Of a stretch of 64,000 nucleotides of DNA, positions 23,412-35,874 are shown piece by piece. Every line of letters starts with the position of its first letter. The first letter of the stretch is position 1. Under the pieces are notes generated by a model, which was given only the letters and a program-made list of their open reading frames with translations, did not search any database and had not been told where the DNA came from. A program made the position numbers and the translations under genes. The DNA lies in assembly GCA_028622995.1 (NCBI GenBank), contig JAJQJQ010000023.1:1736001-1800000 (forward strand), read 5' to 3'. The stretch is from Panagrolaimus kolymaensis. Taxonomy: Eukaryota; Nematoda; Chromadorea; Rhabditida; Panagrolaimidae.

Positions 23412-24476
23412 TTAAAAACTATAATCTTCAAAAAAGGATGATTTAGGATTTGGATACTTCAACTTCCTATCTTCGGAGAATACACGTCGAGGTGGAAGAA
23501 GATCTGGATTTTCTATAAAACAAATGTCCATTAAAATTAAAAGGTTTGAGTAATGAACAACTTACCGAGAAAACGATCAATCATTTCTAATCTTGTAATT
23601 TCACTAAATGCAAAGCAATTTTCTTCATTACCAATTTCAATCCAAGGAGTGGCTAGTGCCTAAAAATGGAAGGATAAACATCAATCAGATACAAAAAAAA
23701 ATCGCTTACATCCACTCTTGTCAGTTGAGTTGTAGTACTAAGAAGTGTTTTGATATTCTCAACACTTTCAATCTTTGAAATTAAATGATCCATAAAACGA
23801 AATTCCATACCCATTTCGCGACCAATCTGAAACAAATATTCTTTATTACATGACGCATTGGTTTTCATCACAAACCTTGAACATTCTTGAAACTTTGGTA
23901 ATGTAAAAATCTTCTATCCAAATTTGACGCCAAAATTCACGTAAAAAAGATTCATAAAGTGAAGGTTCTTCTCGTTTGAGATGTGTAAGCAATAATAATG
24001 ATGAAACAGATCGTCGCTTTAGCAAGTCAGTATTCTAAAGAAGAAGAAAATATGAAATTTTGGACGTTCAAGAAGATAATTAACTAACCCACTGAATGTT
24101 CTTGGGTTTTTCAAAACCATAAAGATCAGCCATTATTGATAATTCTTTAACAATATATTCTCTCTTTTGTGATACGACACCATCATAAAGTGAACCATCT
24201 AAAATTTTGTGCGATAAATGAAGCTAAAATTGAGAAAGAAAAACTTACGAGCACAACGAAATAATTTAGGACCAAAAACAGGAATATATTCAACCGTAAA
24301 TTCAGGATATTTCGATACTAAATTCGGCAATCTTTGTTGAAGAATCTGAAACGATGGAATAAGTTTTGAAGCATACAGGAGGAAAAACTTACTTGATATC
24401 CATAATATGAATGCAAACACATGAGATCATAATGATAAAGCAATCGGATTGGAGCTGATTTTATTACCGTTGACAT
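23412..24476 (-). CDS. Kappa-class glutathione S-transferase / DsbA-fold oxidoreductase (253 aa)
   Basis: Seven in-phase exons: 24476-24393, 24345-24249, 24198-24089, 24034-23876, 23826-23710, 23659-23566, 23512-23412. The layout is that of GSTK: a first beta strand IRLLYHYDL, an inserted helical domain with SVSSLLLLTHLKREEPSLYE and LREFWRQIWIED, then a second half with the cis-Pro segment ALATPWIEI and a FSEITRLEMIDRFL helix. Kappa enzymes act in mitochondria or peroxisomes. The residue matching the catalytic Ser16 of human GSTK1 (SPYS) is Cys20 here (CLHS), giving a DsbA-like C-x2-S. The N-terminus has no obvious targeting peptide and the C-terminus (EDYSF) no PTS1. The kappa family is sure; the enzyme activity is not. 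Confidence 0.82.
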
Positions 24477-24699
24477 TATTTATTTCTAATCAAGCTAAAA
24501 TTGCTATTGAATGAAGAAATTGTAAAACCAAAATTAGTAGCTTTAATGAAAGAAGTAAAAAGTCATAGGTTAACGTTTGTTTTTCGAATTACAGTACCGT
24601 ATGAAAATATCTTTGAAAGAGTCAAAACTTTTTAAATCAAACAAATTAATTTATGAAACAAAAACATAAATAATTTAAATAATATTATTAAATACATAA

Positions 24700-27600
24700 C
24701 TAAAATTTCATATCAACTTTAGTAAAATCAAGGATATCACGTTTTGTATGTACAAATTCAACACAATAACGAAATGCAGAAACAACTTCGCTAATTGTAT
24801 GCAAACTAACACCACAAAGTCTACGTTCAAACATTTTTTTTTCTAATTTTTCATAAAAGGAATTTGTTGCTTTTCCTCGAATTGATGAAGGTTTAACTAT
24901 TTGGAATTCAATTCCATTTACAGGATAATCTTGGGGAATACTAATTCGAAGCTCAGGATATTTGAATTTTGCATTAGCCTAAAATTTAATTATTTGAGAT
25001 TATTGTGTTCGATGAATAGGAATATTTACTTTAGCTGGATTAATTATGATAGAATAAAAGGGTGAATGTTCTGATAATGGCTGATTTTCATAATCCACGC
25101 GATGACGGAATCGTCGAAGCTCTGTTGCTGCAGCTTGTGGAAGTTTGGCTGGTTTGCCCATGGTTGAATCAAGTTCATATGGAGCACAACAACTATAAGG
25201 GCAATCAAGTGGAGGTTCATCGGGTTTTTCATGCGGTGGAGGATCCATTACTAAAATGTAAAAAATTGGTTTTAAAGTTGTTTCATTTTGTAACAAAAAG
25301 AAATTTACCAGGATTTTTATAATAATTTTCAATTGGCATTACTCTTGATCCTGAATGCAATTCATCTTGGACCATTTGGGTATTCATTCCTAAATGAGAA
25401 TAATAGCTTGCATTTTGTTGCCTTTTCAAATATGCTTCATAACTTTGCGAAATTTCCATATCTTCGGAGTTTTCAGGATCACCATTATTATCATAATCAG
25501 CTTTGAACTCAAAGCTTTGCTGTGGCGCTGGAATTTTTACAACATGTTGCTTCAAACTATTATTGACAAAATCATATGGTGGATTTAAAATTTCTTGGGA
25601 TTTACTTGTAGGATTAGGTCCTTCAACTTTTATTTTTTTCGCTGCTGGTGGACCTTCAGCATTTCGAATTTCACGTTTTCGTCCTTCATTGGAAATTGGA
25701 GAAGCTTTAGTATATTGTTGCAATTCTCCATTTTTATCATAAAATGCTCCTTTTGTTTTTTCATTATTTCCATTATTAAAAGTTTCATATGGATGAATTT
25801 CATATTGGGTTTCTTGTGGCTCATCTTCATCCACAATTTCAATCTCTTCATCATCGACCGCAATAACTTCGTCATCATCTTCATCGGATTCTTTTTCATC
25901 ATAATCGTTATTCTTTTCCGGTGGGTAAGCATCCACTCGACAAAGATATTCAATTTCAGCATTAAATTGAACTTTTTGATTTTTATTATTTTCTTCTTTT
26001 TCGGGTAATAAATAACTTTGAACTGATGGTTCATCTTCTGTTATTTCTCCAACGGGTGCTGCCATTTTTTCATTATATTCTTGATTTATTTCAGCTAAAC
26101 TTTCTGTTGTATATTGTCGAACAGCCAATTTCCATGGATATGGAGTTGGCTCACTTCCATCCCAAAAATCATTTTCTTCTAACCATTTTAATCTTTTTTT
26201 GAGATATTGTTGCTGTTGTCGATCATTTTTAGCATCATCTGCTTCTTGATAATATTCTTTTGGAGCTGAGATTCGCAAATGATTATATTTTTCATATGGA
26301 TCTGGAATTAATTGGCTCATATTTAAACTTGGTACTTTGTTTATTATGTCAATGGTATTTCTCAATCCCGAAGCAATATCATATCTTTGATTAACAGTAT
26401 TTATATTTTTAATTAATTTTTCCATTAATTGCGGGTTTACATGCATTTTTCCTTCAATACAATCTATGGTTTTTTTCATTCCATTTAATGATTGGTCTCC
26501 ATCACTTCGCATTCGTTGAAATAAGCGATAACATAAATCTCGATATTTATGTAATCGAGCAAAAGTTTCTTGATATTCTTTTGAATTTATCATTTCTTGA
26601 TTTACTGTTGTTCCACCACTTTGAACTAAAGAAATAATACAGATTATTGGATTGGTTATTTAACATTAATTAGTTACCTGATTTATTCGTTGGTGTTGGA
26701 ATTCTTCCTCCAGAAACAACATTGCTTGAAACATTGGGGGATGGCCCTTGAATAAATTGTTGTTGTTGTTGACTCATGGGTTGTTGAGATAAGGGGCCAC
26801 CTTGAGATTGTTGTTGTTGGGATAATGGGCCACCTTGAGATTGCTGAGATCGAGGTTGAAGTAATTGTTGGGGATTTTGCATTTGTTGAGTTTGGGGTTG
26901 TTGCTGTCCCATTTGCATTGGCTGTTGATTTATTTGCATTGGAGGTTGCTGTGGCTGTTGTTGCTGGCGTCCCATTTCCATAGGTTGCGGTTGTTGAGAC
27001 TGAAATGGCTGTGGTTGTTGTGGCATTGGTTGACCCATTGGTGGTGGTTGTTGATTCATGGGTTGCGAAGTTGGAATATTAAATGAAGGTTGAGGCTGTT
27101 GTTGCTGTGGAGGTGGAAGCATTTGACCTTGTTGGGATTGTGATTGATGCTGTTGGAATTGGTGCTGTTGTTGTTGAGGCGGCATCATTTGATTCGGCTG
27201 CTGCTGCTTTTGCTGATGTTGATGCTGCTGCGATGTCATTTGATTTGGTCCACCAAAATCTGGTGGCATTTGTTGAGACATTTCTGGGCGTTGCTGATTT
27301 TGGAATTTAAAATCAGGCTGTGATAAGACATTTTGATTCCCAAAATTTGGTTGACTTTGTGAAGTTATCATCGACGATTGAAATGGTGGCTGTTGTTGCG
27401 GTTGCTGAGGTTGTTGTTGTTGTTGAGAAGTTGGAATTGCAAAGTTTTGTTGAGGCGGTTGTGGTTGAGACGGTGGTGGTTCATTTTTAATTTGGCCACC
27501 AAATTTAAATTCGGGTGGATTTGGAAGGTTTTGTGGAGGAGGTTGAGATGCTTGAATATTAAATGATGGCTGACTTTGAGATTGATGAAGCCCTAATGGT

Positions 27601-28429
27601 GGTTGAGATGAATTTTGTGGCGGTTGAGATGGTGGTCCCTTAATGGTGCTTGGATTTTGAGCAGAAGGTCCAGGTCCTGGAAATATTGGTGCAGCCGGTG
27701 CAGCAGGGCTAGGACCTTTTCTTTGTTGAGGCGGAGGTCCTGGAAATGGAGCTTGTTGCATTGGCGGTTTTTGATCAGGTCCGGGAAAAGGAGCCTGCAG
27801 CATAGATGGTTTTTGATCCGGTCCAGGAATAAACCCTCCTTGAACATCAGCACCACCTGGAAGTGGAGCCATTTGAAAGCGTTGTGGTGGTGGCTGTTGC
27901 ATTTGTGGTTGTGGCTGTTGTTGGCCTTGAGGAAAATTACCAGAAGCCGCTGCATTGGCTCTCCTAAAATAAATTATATATATAATTTTTTCTAACTTGT
28001 CTTTTATTCTAACATTTGGTGTTGACGCCTTTGATGATCTATTAATATTTGCTGCACTTGATGAATTCGTTGTGGCATTGGAAAGCTCATTAATTTCTCT
28101 TTAGGAAAATGAGATGGAAGTCTACCAATCCATTGATCACAATTTTCTTCAGTTACTTTAAATGCAGCAGGAATTTTCATCCCACTTTGCATTGGGCCAC
28201 CAGGACCACCTGGAGGCGGTCGCTGTTGTTGCTGTTGCATTCCAAAATGTTGTTGTTGAGGATGCTGTTGTTGTTGCTGCTGCCTCTGTTGGTTATACAT
28301 TGGTGGCCTCATTTGATCTTGTTGTGGATTCTACAATCTGGAGTTAAGGTGACTAACTTTATAAAGATCTCTTACCATTCCTTGCATATATGGTTGTCGA
28401 GGACGCTGATTAGGATCATTAAAGCTCAT
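24700..28429 (-). CDS. mdt-15: Mediator complex subunit 15-like, Gln/Pro-rich (1157 aa)
   Basis: Six in-phase exons: 28429-28376, 28330-28014, 27963-26678, 26625-25309, 25250-25030, 24978-24700. After a short N-terminal module (AAFKVTEENCDQWIGRLPSH), residues about 125-550 are low-complexity Gln/Pro with dense polyQ. From about 565, YQETFARLHKYRDLCYRLFQ through KMHVNPQLMEKLIKNI resembles the MED15 core (KLRQLSKYIEPLRRMINKI). An acidic stretch follows. The last 170 residues, with FKYPELRISIPQDYPVNGIE and SEVVSAFRYCVEFV, match the MED15 C-terminal fold (LSVPADYPAQ). MED15 links activators to RNA polymerase II and in C. elegans controls lipid and stress genes. The usual N-terminal KIX domain is not evident, so the N-terminus may be divergent or incomplete. 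Confidence 0.72.
26680..27900 (-). repeat. CAA/CAG-rich low-complexity tract encoding polyGln/Pro
   Basis: Reads on the plus strand as long runs of TTG/CTG/GTT triplets inside exon 3 of the MED15-like gene. The repeated units encode strings such as QQPQPFQSQ, and Gln codons are mixed CAA and CAG. Also coding-quality in several frames because of triplet periodicity, which creates shadow frames on both strands. Confidence 0.85.
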
Positions 28430-29289
28430 GATATCGTAAAGTTAAATAACAAAAATTATTACAAAATATATTTTTTTTAATGGTTTGAAATGAATCAATT
28501 TATAAAGCGTTTATAATTTATGTATTATAAGGTGGCTATTCCAAATGTGTTTGAACCACCATTAATAGAAAAAAAAGTATCCCATCGCGAAGATTAGAAT
28601 GTTATTTAGAGAAAGACTTCCATTTTTTTGTATCTTTTCCGTGATGTCCCTGTAATTTCAGAAGTGTTGAAAAATTGATGGAAGAATTTTTTAAAAAGCT
28701 TTTGTACTTTACTTTCGTCAAATTTTTAAATAAAATGAATTGACATGCTATGCTATTTTCTGTTATCAAAGCTTAGTTAATCTGTGGCAAGGCACTTTTA
28801 ATTGCTTCGAATTTTGTTTGCTAAAACTCATTTGACTTTTTAATTTTAATGTTCCCTCTTTTTGCTGCTAACTTTGCATTTTTGAATTGCTGTAATAATG
28901 TTTTCTTTCTTTTACATTTGATTTCAATTCTCAAAAATCTCACTAAAAAGCGTTTAATGCAACATAAGAGCTTTGACCTTTTTTTATTCTTTCTTCCCAC
29001 ATTTTTATTTCATCCAAAGAAAAAAAAACAAGCTAAAAGTGACTATCCACCTTTTTGCATTTCATTAATTATTAAATCTAATCGTTTTCGAGAGATAATA
29101 TCAGTTTGTCACGAACGTCATATTTCGATTGTTACCATAGTGACTAATGCTAATGTACACATATACTACATTTATTGCATGTTTTGTGAGGCTTCATTTT
29201 TCGAGTTTTTTTATAAATGAAATGGCTTTTTTCATAACTTATGTATTTTGACTTTATCGTTCTGTCTAAATTAGAATTTTTTTTATAGA
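28430..29289. promoter_or_regulatory. Shared upstream region between divergent MED15-like and ANKMY2 genes
   Basis: An 860-bp divergent spacer with no supported gene; a 123-codon frame at 28,849-29,220 (+) is Phe-rich and featureless. It must contain both promoters. The distal end carries TTTTTATAG just before the ANKMY2 ATG. Confidence 0.5.
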
Positions 29290-30625
29290 ATGGTTGACGA
29301 TTTAACGCCCGATGAACAAAAATTATTTGAATTGATTGAACAAAGAAAGGTTAATGAAGCGAAAGATCTTTTAAAACATGGAAATGTTAGAGTTAATTGT
29401 ATTGATAAATCTGGGATGAATCCATTGGATCAAGCATGTTTTCGTGGAGAAGAAGAATTGGTTAGATTTTTAATTGAAAATGGAGCCAATGTTGATAATC
29501 GAGCTCATGAACAGGGTTATACTTGTTTAATGTTTGCTGCACTTGCTGGTAAATTTTTTTCACATTTTCTGTTTAAAGCAATTTTTTAATTTTAGGTAGC
29601 CCTTCCATTTGTCAAATGCTATTGGATGCTGGAGCACGTCCTCATGCAGTTAATTCGATTAATCGTACTGCTTCTGAATTAGCTGCTTTTGTTGGTCAAC
29701 ATGAATGTGTGAGCATTATTTCGTCTTATATTGATGCAGCAGATATTGAAAAGATTCTCCACCCTAAAGGCCCTGATAGCGAAGTGGTTTATCCGCATGA
29801 GTTTGTTACGTTTATTCATGATTTAACAAAAGCTCATGAAATCCATCCCGTTAAACTTACATTTAATATTGCACAAAATGAACATGTTTTAGAACATCGA
29901 AAAAAATTATTATTTGTTATTGATACTTTGTTTGAAAAGCAGCTAAGATCAAAAGAGCCTAACGAGGTAAGGATCTAAAATTTAATTCGAAAGCTTTAAT
30001 CATTTTTTTAGCCACAATCAATTAAACTTTGGATAATACTTCACGCGATTCGTGAACTCTTAAAATTTGTTGATAGTAATGCTCAAAATGGAAAATCCCC
30101 AAAGGATTTAATGATGCTGTTTGCTAAAAAGCTTCTTTTAATGGAACCTGAAGATGAAGTTCGAAAGAATGAAGAATTATTTTTACGAACCGCTATTCGA
30201 GCTTTTCCATATCACAATAGTCTTTTATTTCAAACTTTAGCTAAATCTATTTCTAAAATTGAATTTGGAAGAAGACCGCCGTGTTATAAAATGATTTTAC
30301 AAGCTTTATTTGGTCCAAGGTTTACAGAATCATCAAAATTTTGTGCAACTTGTGGAGTTTCCTCCGCAAAGAAAATATGTCCTAAATGCAAAGTAAATAT
30401 TTTGTTACCATTTTTACTATTTATTAACAGATATCTTTTTTGTAGACTCCATATTGTTCACCTGAATGTCAAAAGTTTGATTGGTCCGTGCATAAAAAAT
30501 GTTGTGATGCCATTCAAAAAAGGCCTCAAACTTCATCTTACATAGAACTCAATGAAGAGGAGCTTCAAAAAATGTGTATAAAAGATGAAGAAGACAAGGA
30601 AGATGATACAAATGAAAATAAATAA
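29290..30625 (+). CDS. ANKMY2: ANKMY2 homologue: ankyrin-repeat and MYND zinc-finger protein (396 aa)
   Basis: Four in-phase exons: 29290-29548, 29596-29966, 30012-30392, 30446-30625. Three ankyrin repeats lie at about 10-105, for example GMNPLDQACFRGEEELVRFL and GYTCLMFAALAGSPSICQML. A helical middle follows. A MYND finger fills about 325-365: CATCG, CPKCK, YCSPECQ and HKKCC supply the Cys/His set. The tail is acidic (DEEDKEDDTNENK). ANKMY2 works with FKBP38 in cilia and in guanylyl-cyclase trafficking; the C. elegans homologue DAF-25 carries DAF-11 to sensory cilia. I infer a similar role. A TTTATAG acceptor lies one base before the ATG. Confidence 0.9.
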
Positions 30626-31162
30626 CTTTTTGTATTTACTTAAATTTTTTATTTGTCTGTATGTATGTATTTTTTAATTTTTTTGTGTTAAACAATTTAT
30701 TTATATTTTTTAGCTGTAAAAAGTAATTTAGAAATAAGAGTATTTTTGACTTTTATAAATATTTTTTGACCTTTTGATCTTATAAGTTCAATCATTTGAG
30801 ATTTTTTTAAATAGTAATTTTGGTTATCATTAGTTTGTTTATTTATCCCTAATTTGGCTATCTAGCGCCTCATTACAGCCGCGAAAGGGTGTATGCAAAA
30901 AGTAAACGAAAAAAGATCGAATTCACTAAATTTATTATCCTTCAAATTTTCATAAACTGTATCATTGTCTTCATTTCATTTTTATTTATCTAAAAATCAT
31001 TTCTTTAATTTCAGCATTTTGGTTTATATTTTATCGTATCGCCTTGAAATATAAGCTTTCCAGTCTATAAATTTATCTCAATCGCTATTGCTAATAAACC
31101 TCGAGCTTCAGTATCATTAATTCACTTATCTTCTTTCAACACTCCTAAGATTTTTTTGCAAG
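30626..31162. other. Intergenic spacer
   Basis: About 540 bp between ANKMY2 and PRMT7 on the same strand. A/T-rich with no gene seen. It ends in TTTTTTTGCAAG directly before the PRMT7 ATG, a possible trans-splice acceptor. Confidence 0.5.
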
Positions 31163-33421
31163 ATGTCAGAAGAAAAAAGATTTTACCAACATTTTAATCC
31201 ATCCACTGGACAAATGGAATGGAAAACTGTTAGCCATGTGAATGGTCCGGAAGACGATGATGAAGCATTTGAAGATGATGAAGATATGGTTATTCAAATT
31301 GCACGATCTAATTTTGGTGATATGATTTATGATTATGATCGAAATGATCGTTATTCTGATGGATTAAAGCATCACATTGAAAAACGTAAAAATGAAGGAA
31401 AGCATGTTCATGTTGTTGATATTGGAACTGGCACAGGCTTGCTTTCATTAATGGCAGTTCGACATGGAGCTGATAAAGTTACAGCCATCGAAGTATTTGA
31501 TCCTATGGCAATAACAGCTAGAAAAGTTATTGAAAAGAATGGTTTTAATGATAAAATTAAAGTTATGAGTGTTCGATCGACAGAAATTGATGAAAATTTG
31601 GTTAAAGATAAAGCGGATATTATTGTTGCAGAAGTTTTTGATACCGAATTAATTGGTGAAGGAGCATTGAGATCTTTTAAAGAAGGTCTCAAAACTTTGG
31701 GAAAGAAAGGATGTCGAGTTGTTCCTGCAACAGGAAGAGTTTGGATTTGTCCAATTGCTTCTAAAAAATTACAACAATTTCGAAAGTTACCCAATAAAAC
31801 TTTTCAAGCTCCTTATGGCGAATGTAATGGAACAGCTGCAGTTTTTGATATACAATTTAGTGAAATTCCTTCAAATTGGTTTGAAATTTTAGCTGAACCT
31901 TTTGTTGCTTTTGAGTAAGGCATCTTTTTTAAATCTCCAACGATATAATTAATGAACCCTTTTTTAGTTTTAATTTTGAAGATGCTGATTCAATCATTTA
32001 CAAAGAATCGTTTACTCGTAATTTTAAAGTCACATCAAAAAATTCAGCATTATTTGATACGATATTAATGTGGTGGGATATTGATATGGATGGAACAGGA
32101 AAAAATTATATTTCAACAATTCCACCTCAATTTTCTAATAAAACTGCATGGAGAGATCATTGGATGCAAGCTATTTATTATCTTCCCACTCCAATGAACG
32201 TTTCACCTAATCAAGAGGTTGCGCTTCATTGTTCTCATGATGAATATTCGCTTTGGTTTAATATTGGCAAAAATGCTGAAGGCCCTGCTTTTTGTTCATG
32301 TCGAATTCATAATATTCTTTCAAGATATGACTTTTATCGACTTAATTTTATTGATGAAAAGGATGCATGGATTAATTGGGTTCAAAAAGTACGATTTTTT
32401 CCATCCCTTTTTATTTTTCACAAAAAACTAATTTTTAGGCTTGCAAAAATAAGACTGTTTTAACTCTTGGACAAGGTTCATTAATTTCTTTATATGCTTC
32501 ACAAACAGCAAAGCATGTTTATAATTATGCTGATTGCAACGATACTTCAAAGTTGATTACATCTTATGCAGCATTAAATAATTTATCAAACATTCAAACA
32601 ATTGAAAAACTTAGTGAATTAGGAAATGAAATCGATTTAAAAGAAATTTTAATCCTTGCTGAACCTTTCTTTTCAACTGCTATTCTTCCATGGCATGGAT
32701 TTATACGTTTCTCAACTTTATGTCAAAGCATTAAACGAGAATTTAATTATGAAGGTGAAACTACAATTTTACCAAAAGTAAGTAACTTTTTTAATACTAA
32801 ATAGCATTGGTGAAGCCACGACGCAAACCAAAATTTATTTAAACTTTTAACTTTTCTCCATTTTAGGTTTCAAAGCTTGTCTGCCTTCCAGTTAAATTTG
32901 AACATTTATGGAAGATTGCTGCCCAAGTTGGAACTGTCGATGGTTTTGATTTGAGTGATTTTGATGTAATTTGCCAGGTAATTTTTAAGATTTTTAACGG
33001 TTTTACATACTTATATTTTTAGCAGGCCCGACAAATAGCTGATCCAATTATTGAGCAACATTCACTTTTTGAATATCCAAGCATTGCTACAGGCGAAAAA
33101 ATCGAAGTTTTTACACTTGAAGTTGAATCAAAAGTTGGCCCAAAAACAACTATTGTTACTCCTACCATTTCTGACACAAATGCTCTTGTTTTTTGGACTG
33201 AAACTGTGTTTAATTCATCGAATGAAAGTCACGATGATGCAGCGACATTATCCAATGGACTTTTATCTGAATGTCATGTTGGAAATAAACCTGATTGGAA
33301 CCCAGGTCATCGACAAGGAGTTTATTTCCTTCCATTTGATAATTTGGATACTGTAAAAGCTATTGAAGTTTGCGTTGAACATGGAGAAATTGATCTTGAT
33401 TTTAAATTTAAAATATTATAA
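31163..33421 (+). CDS. prmt-7: Protein arginine N-methyltransferase 7 (about 673 aa)
   Basis: Five in-phase exons: 31163-31914, 31968-32388, 32439-32777, 32867-32977, 33023-33421. PRMT7 makes monomethyl-arginine on histones and splicing proteins with S-adenosylmethionine. The N-terminal FYQHFNPSTGQMEW (7-20) is typical of PRMT7. Motif I is VDIGTGTGLL (85-94), post-I is AIEVF (108-112), and the double-E loop AEVFDTELIGEG supplies Glu157 and Glu166. A second, degenerate methyltransferase module follows (CKNKTVLTLGQGSLISLYA), giving the tandem architecture of the family; human PRMT7 is 692 aa. The fifth acceptor is a TAGCAG tandem, so one Gln may be optional. Confidence 0.93.
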
Positions 33422-34221
33422 GGTTTTTTGGAAAAACTCTTGTTATTGTTAGCTTTGTTATTTTTTATTTATAAATTTTTATTTGGAATCTGAAGATGAT
33501 GTTTTATTTCATTTTTAACAAAATTAAAGTACACTAAAAACAATATTTTTTACTTCTCTAATAAATAATTGCACTTTATCTGAATTGCTACCATAATTTT
33601 ACTTTTATGCTTTTTCTCTGCTCAAAGTGAGTAGTCGATTCAGACACATTTTTAGTTGATTCAAAGTTAAAGTAAAACCATTGACATTAATTTTATGCTG
33701 TACATACAAAATCTTGATTAACGCCTTGTTATTATGATGATTTAAAAGTGCAATAGAGAGAGCAAGACACATTTTAATGAAAACGCTAAGGCTCTCTTAA
33801 AAATTCAGGAGCTTTTTAAAAGGACATTTTCAAAATTTCAGGAGTAAAATTTTTGAATAAAAAACCATTTTTTTATGACGTAGCTTTTAAAGAGTAAAAA
33901 CATGAGTTAGAGTTGAGTAGCTCCTTCAATAGCTTATCAAAAGTTATGCCGCCATTGACTAACCATTTACTATTTTTTTTTCAATTGAAATTAAATACAT
34001 TGAATTTGGAGTTTTTTTATTGAAAAGGAAACAAGCTTGGATTTATTAGACGAAAAAGAATGACGATATTTGTGTAGTCTGGGAAATTATTTTTTTGCCA
34101 TTTAAAACTAGTTAGAAAAAAAAACATACTAACCTATAATTTACATTTATTGCTTCAAAGTCTTTAATCAAAAAATAATAAATATTAAAAATTAAATACT
34201 TTTTTTGTTGATAAATTAAAA
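33422..34221. other. Intergenic region
   Basis: About 800 bp of A/T-rich DNA. I see no gene or structured element in it. Confidence 0.5.
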
Positions 34222-35513
34222 ATGGAAACAACTCTCGGAAATGACACTAATATTATGATCAAGTAAGTTTTTAAGAATCATCAGACTTTACTGAAGCATT
34301 TTAATTTTTCGAACTTCTCCATCTTTGAGACAATATTATTTGTTTATTTTTTCTCTAATTTTATTAATTCTTTCATTAATGGGAAATGGTTTTGTTGTAT
34401 ATTTATTTATACGGTTTCTTTGATAAAAACTATATCTTAAAATAAAAGCTTTTATTTTAGAAATAAAAAGTTGCGAAAAAATAAAGCTTTATGGTTGATT
34501 TTACTTTTAACAATCACAAATTTTTCTATTTCTGTTTTGTGTAAGAATTTTAACGTGCCGAAAAATGAAGTAATTTTTTATAATTTCTAGTATTTCCATA
34601 TCTTGTTTATTGTTTACTATTATGGAATAGTTCCGCATATTATTTCGATCCCATTTTTATTGCAACCAGCACAACTCCTTTAATTTTTGGTTTTAAAATG
34701 AATTTAGTTACAACCATTATGATTGCTGTCGATCGACTTCAAGTAAACTCCAGTTAAAATTCTGATAAAAAATAGTTTAAAATTTTTATAGGCTTTGAAA
34801 TTTCCTGTATGGTATCGTTGCAAAAGTCATAAGTTCCAAATTTATTTAACAATCATTTTTGGATGTTTAATTGGAAGCGCAGATGTTAGCTATGAATTGA
34901 TTTCCTTTGGCTTTAATTTGCTTCAATATAATTGCCCAGCAATTGGATGCTTTTTAAATGATAATTTTACAACTTATTGGGGTGCTAGTAATTTGGTAAG
35001 TTTTGTGACAACACTATAGGCAAAAATATCAAAAACTGAAAAGCCTATTGTAATTTTCTTCACTGGCAAACTTTCAGGTACTTAATATTATTTCACTGAT
35101 ATTAACATTCGGGGTCGTAGCAGAAATTCGGAAACTTGGAAAAACATCGTTGATACTTCACTTTCATCGAACAAAATCACTCAAAACTTTTAGTGATGCA
35201 AAAGACGTTAGCTCCTTTTATCTTTCCAATCATTAAAAAAAATCTTTAACTTTTTCAGGCAAATCGCCTATCAGTCGGGATTTTAATAACATCATTAATT
35301 TTTGTATTTATTCCTAGTTTTATCGTTGGAATTGACAAAATATACGATACAAATATGTTCAAACATTTGGGACCATTTTACACTATGGGTTTAACTCTCG
35401 CCAGCGTCTCCAATAGCATTTTGTATGTAACTTTGCATGTCGGCATTCGACGTGCCGCATTATTCTGGAAATACCCGTTTTCTTTAAAACATTCAAGTAA
35501 TACGGGACTTTAA
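34222..35513 (+). CDS. 7TM chemoreceptor-like GPCR (325 aa)
   Basis: Seven exons, all in phase: 34222-34262, 34297-34413, 34461-34540, 34591-34742, 34792-34995, 35078-35206, 35259-35513; the acceptor of exon 2 is weak. TM1 is SLILLILSLMGNGFVVYLFI with the GN motif, followed by a short basic loop RNKKLRKNK. TM2 is LWLILLLTITNFSISVLLF. TM3 ends in MIAVDRLQAL, in the DRY position. TM6 is GILITSLIFVFIPSFIVG, and TM7 includes YTMGLTLASVSNSILYV. An N-terminal glycosylation site (NDT) precedes TM1. This is the layout of nematode serpentine receptors of the SRSX/SRBC sort; I cannot fix the exact family. Probably on sensory neuron cilia. Confidence 0.7.
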
Positions 35514-35874
35514 AATCAAACATTAAGAGTTGTAAATAATATTGTTTGTTTATTTTTAATAAAAAGGTAATATAGCAAAAAAACCAACGCTATAATTAGA
35601 CAACCAGAAATTAGACTTAATTGTTATTTTTTTCATACTGGAAGAAGAGGTTGATAAAAATGTTTTTGAGATCATAAACAAACATGGTGATAAGCTTCTG
35701 CTAACAACTTCCTTAGTTAATTCAAATTGTTCAGTGGATTTAAAAAATTCCAAGAAACAAACAGCTTTTTTGGATAGTTAAACCTTCAAATGTATGGTTT
35801 AAAACAAAAACAAAAAATGCGAAAATACAAAAATGAAAGCACAATCTTCTTTATTTACTTTACATTAATCAATT
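35514..35874. other. Short convergent spacer
   Basis: About 360 bp between the receptor stop and the 3' end of EGF copy A. No gene seen. The AGCACAATCTTCTTTATTTAC block just before the stop of copy A recurs at the same place in copy B, so it is part of the duplicated 3' UTR. Confidence 0.5.

Noticed and set aside
25394..27995. Many plus-strand frames over the MED15-like gene
   Set aside because: Shadows of the triplet-periodic Gln/Pro codons on the opposite strand.
24700..28429. Alternative reading of the Gln/Pro-rich gene as a SWI/SNF or other coactivator
   Set aside because: The central helical segment and the C-terminal PELRISIPQDYPVN block fit MED15 better, though the missing KIX domain leaves some doubt.
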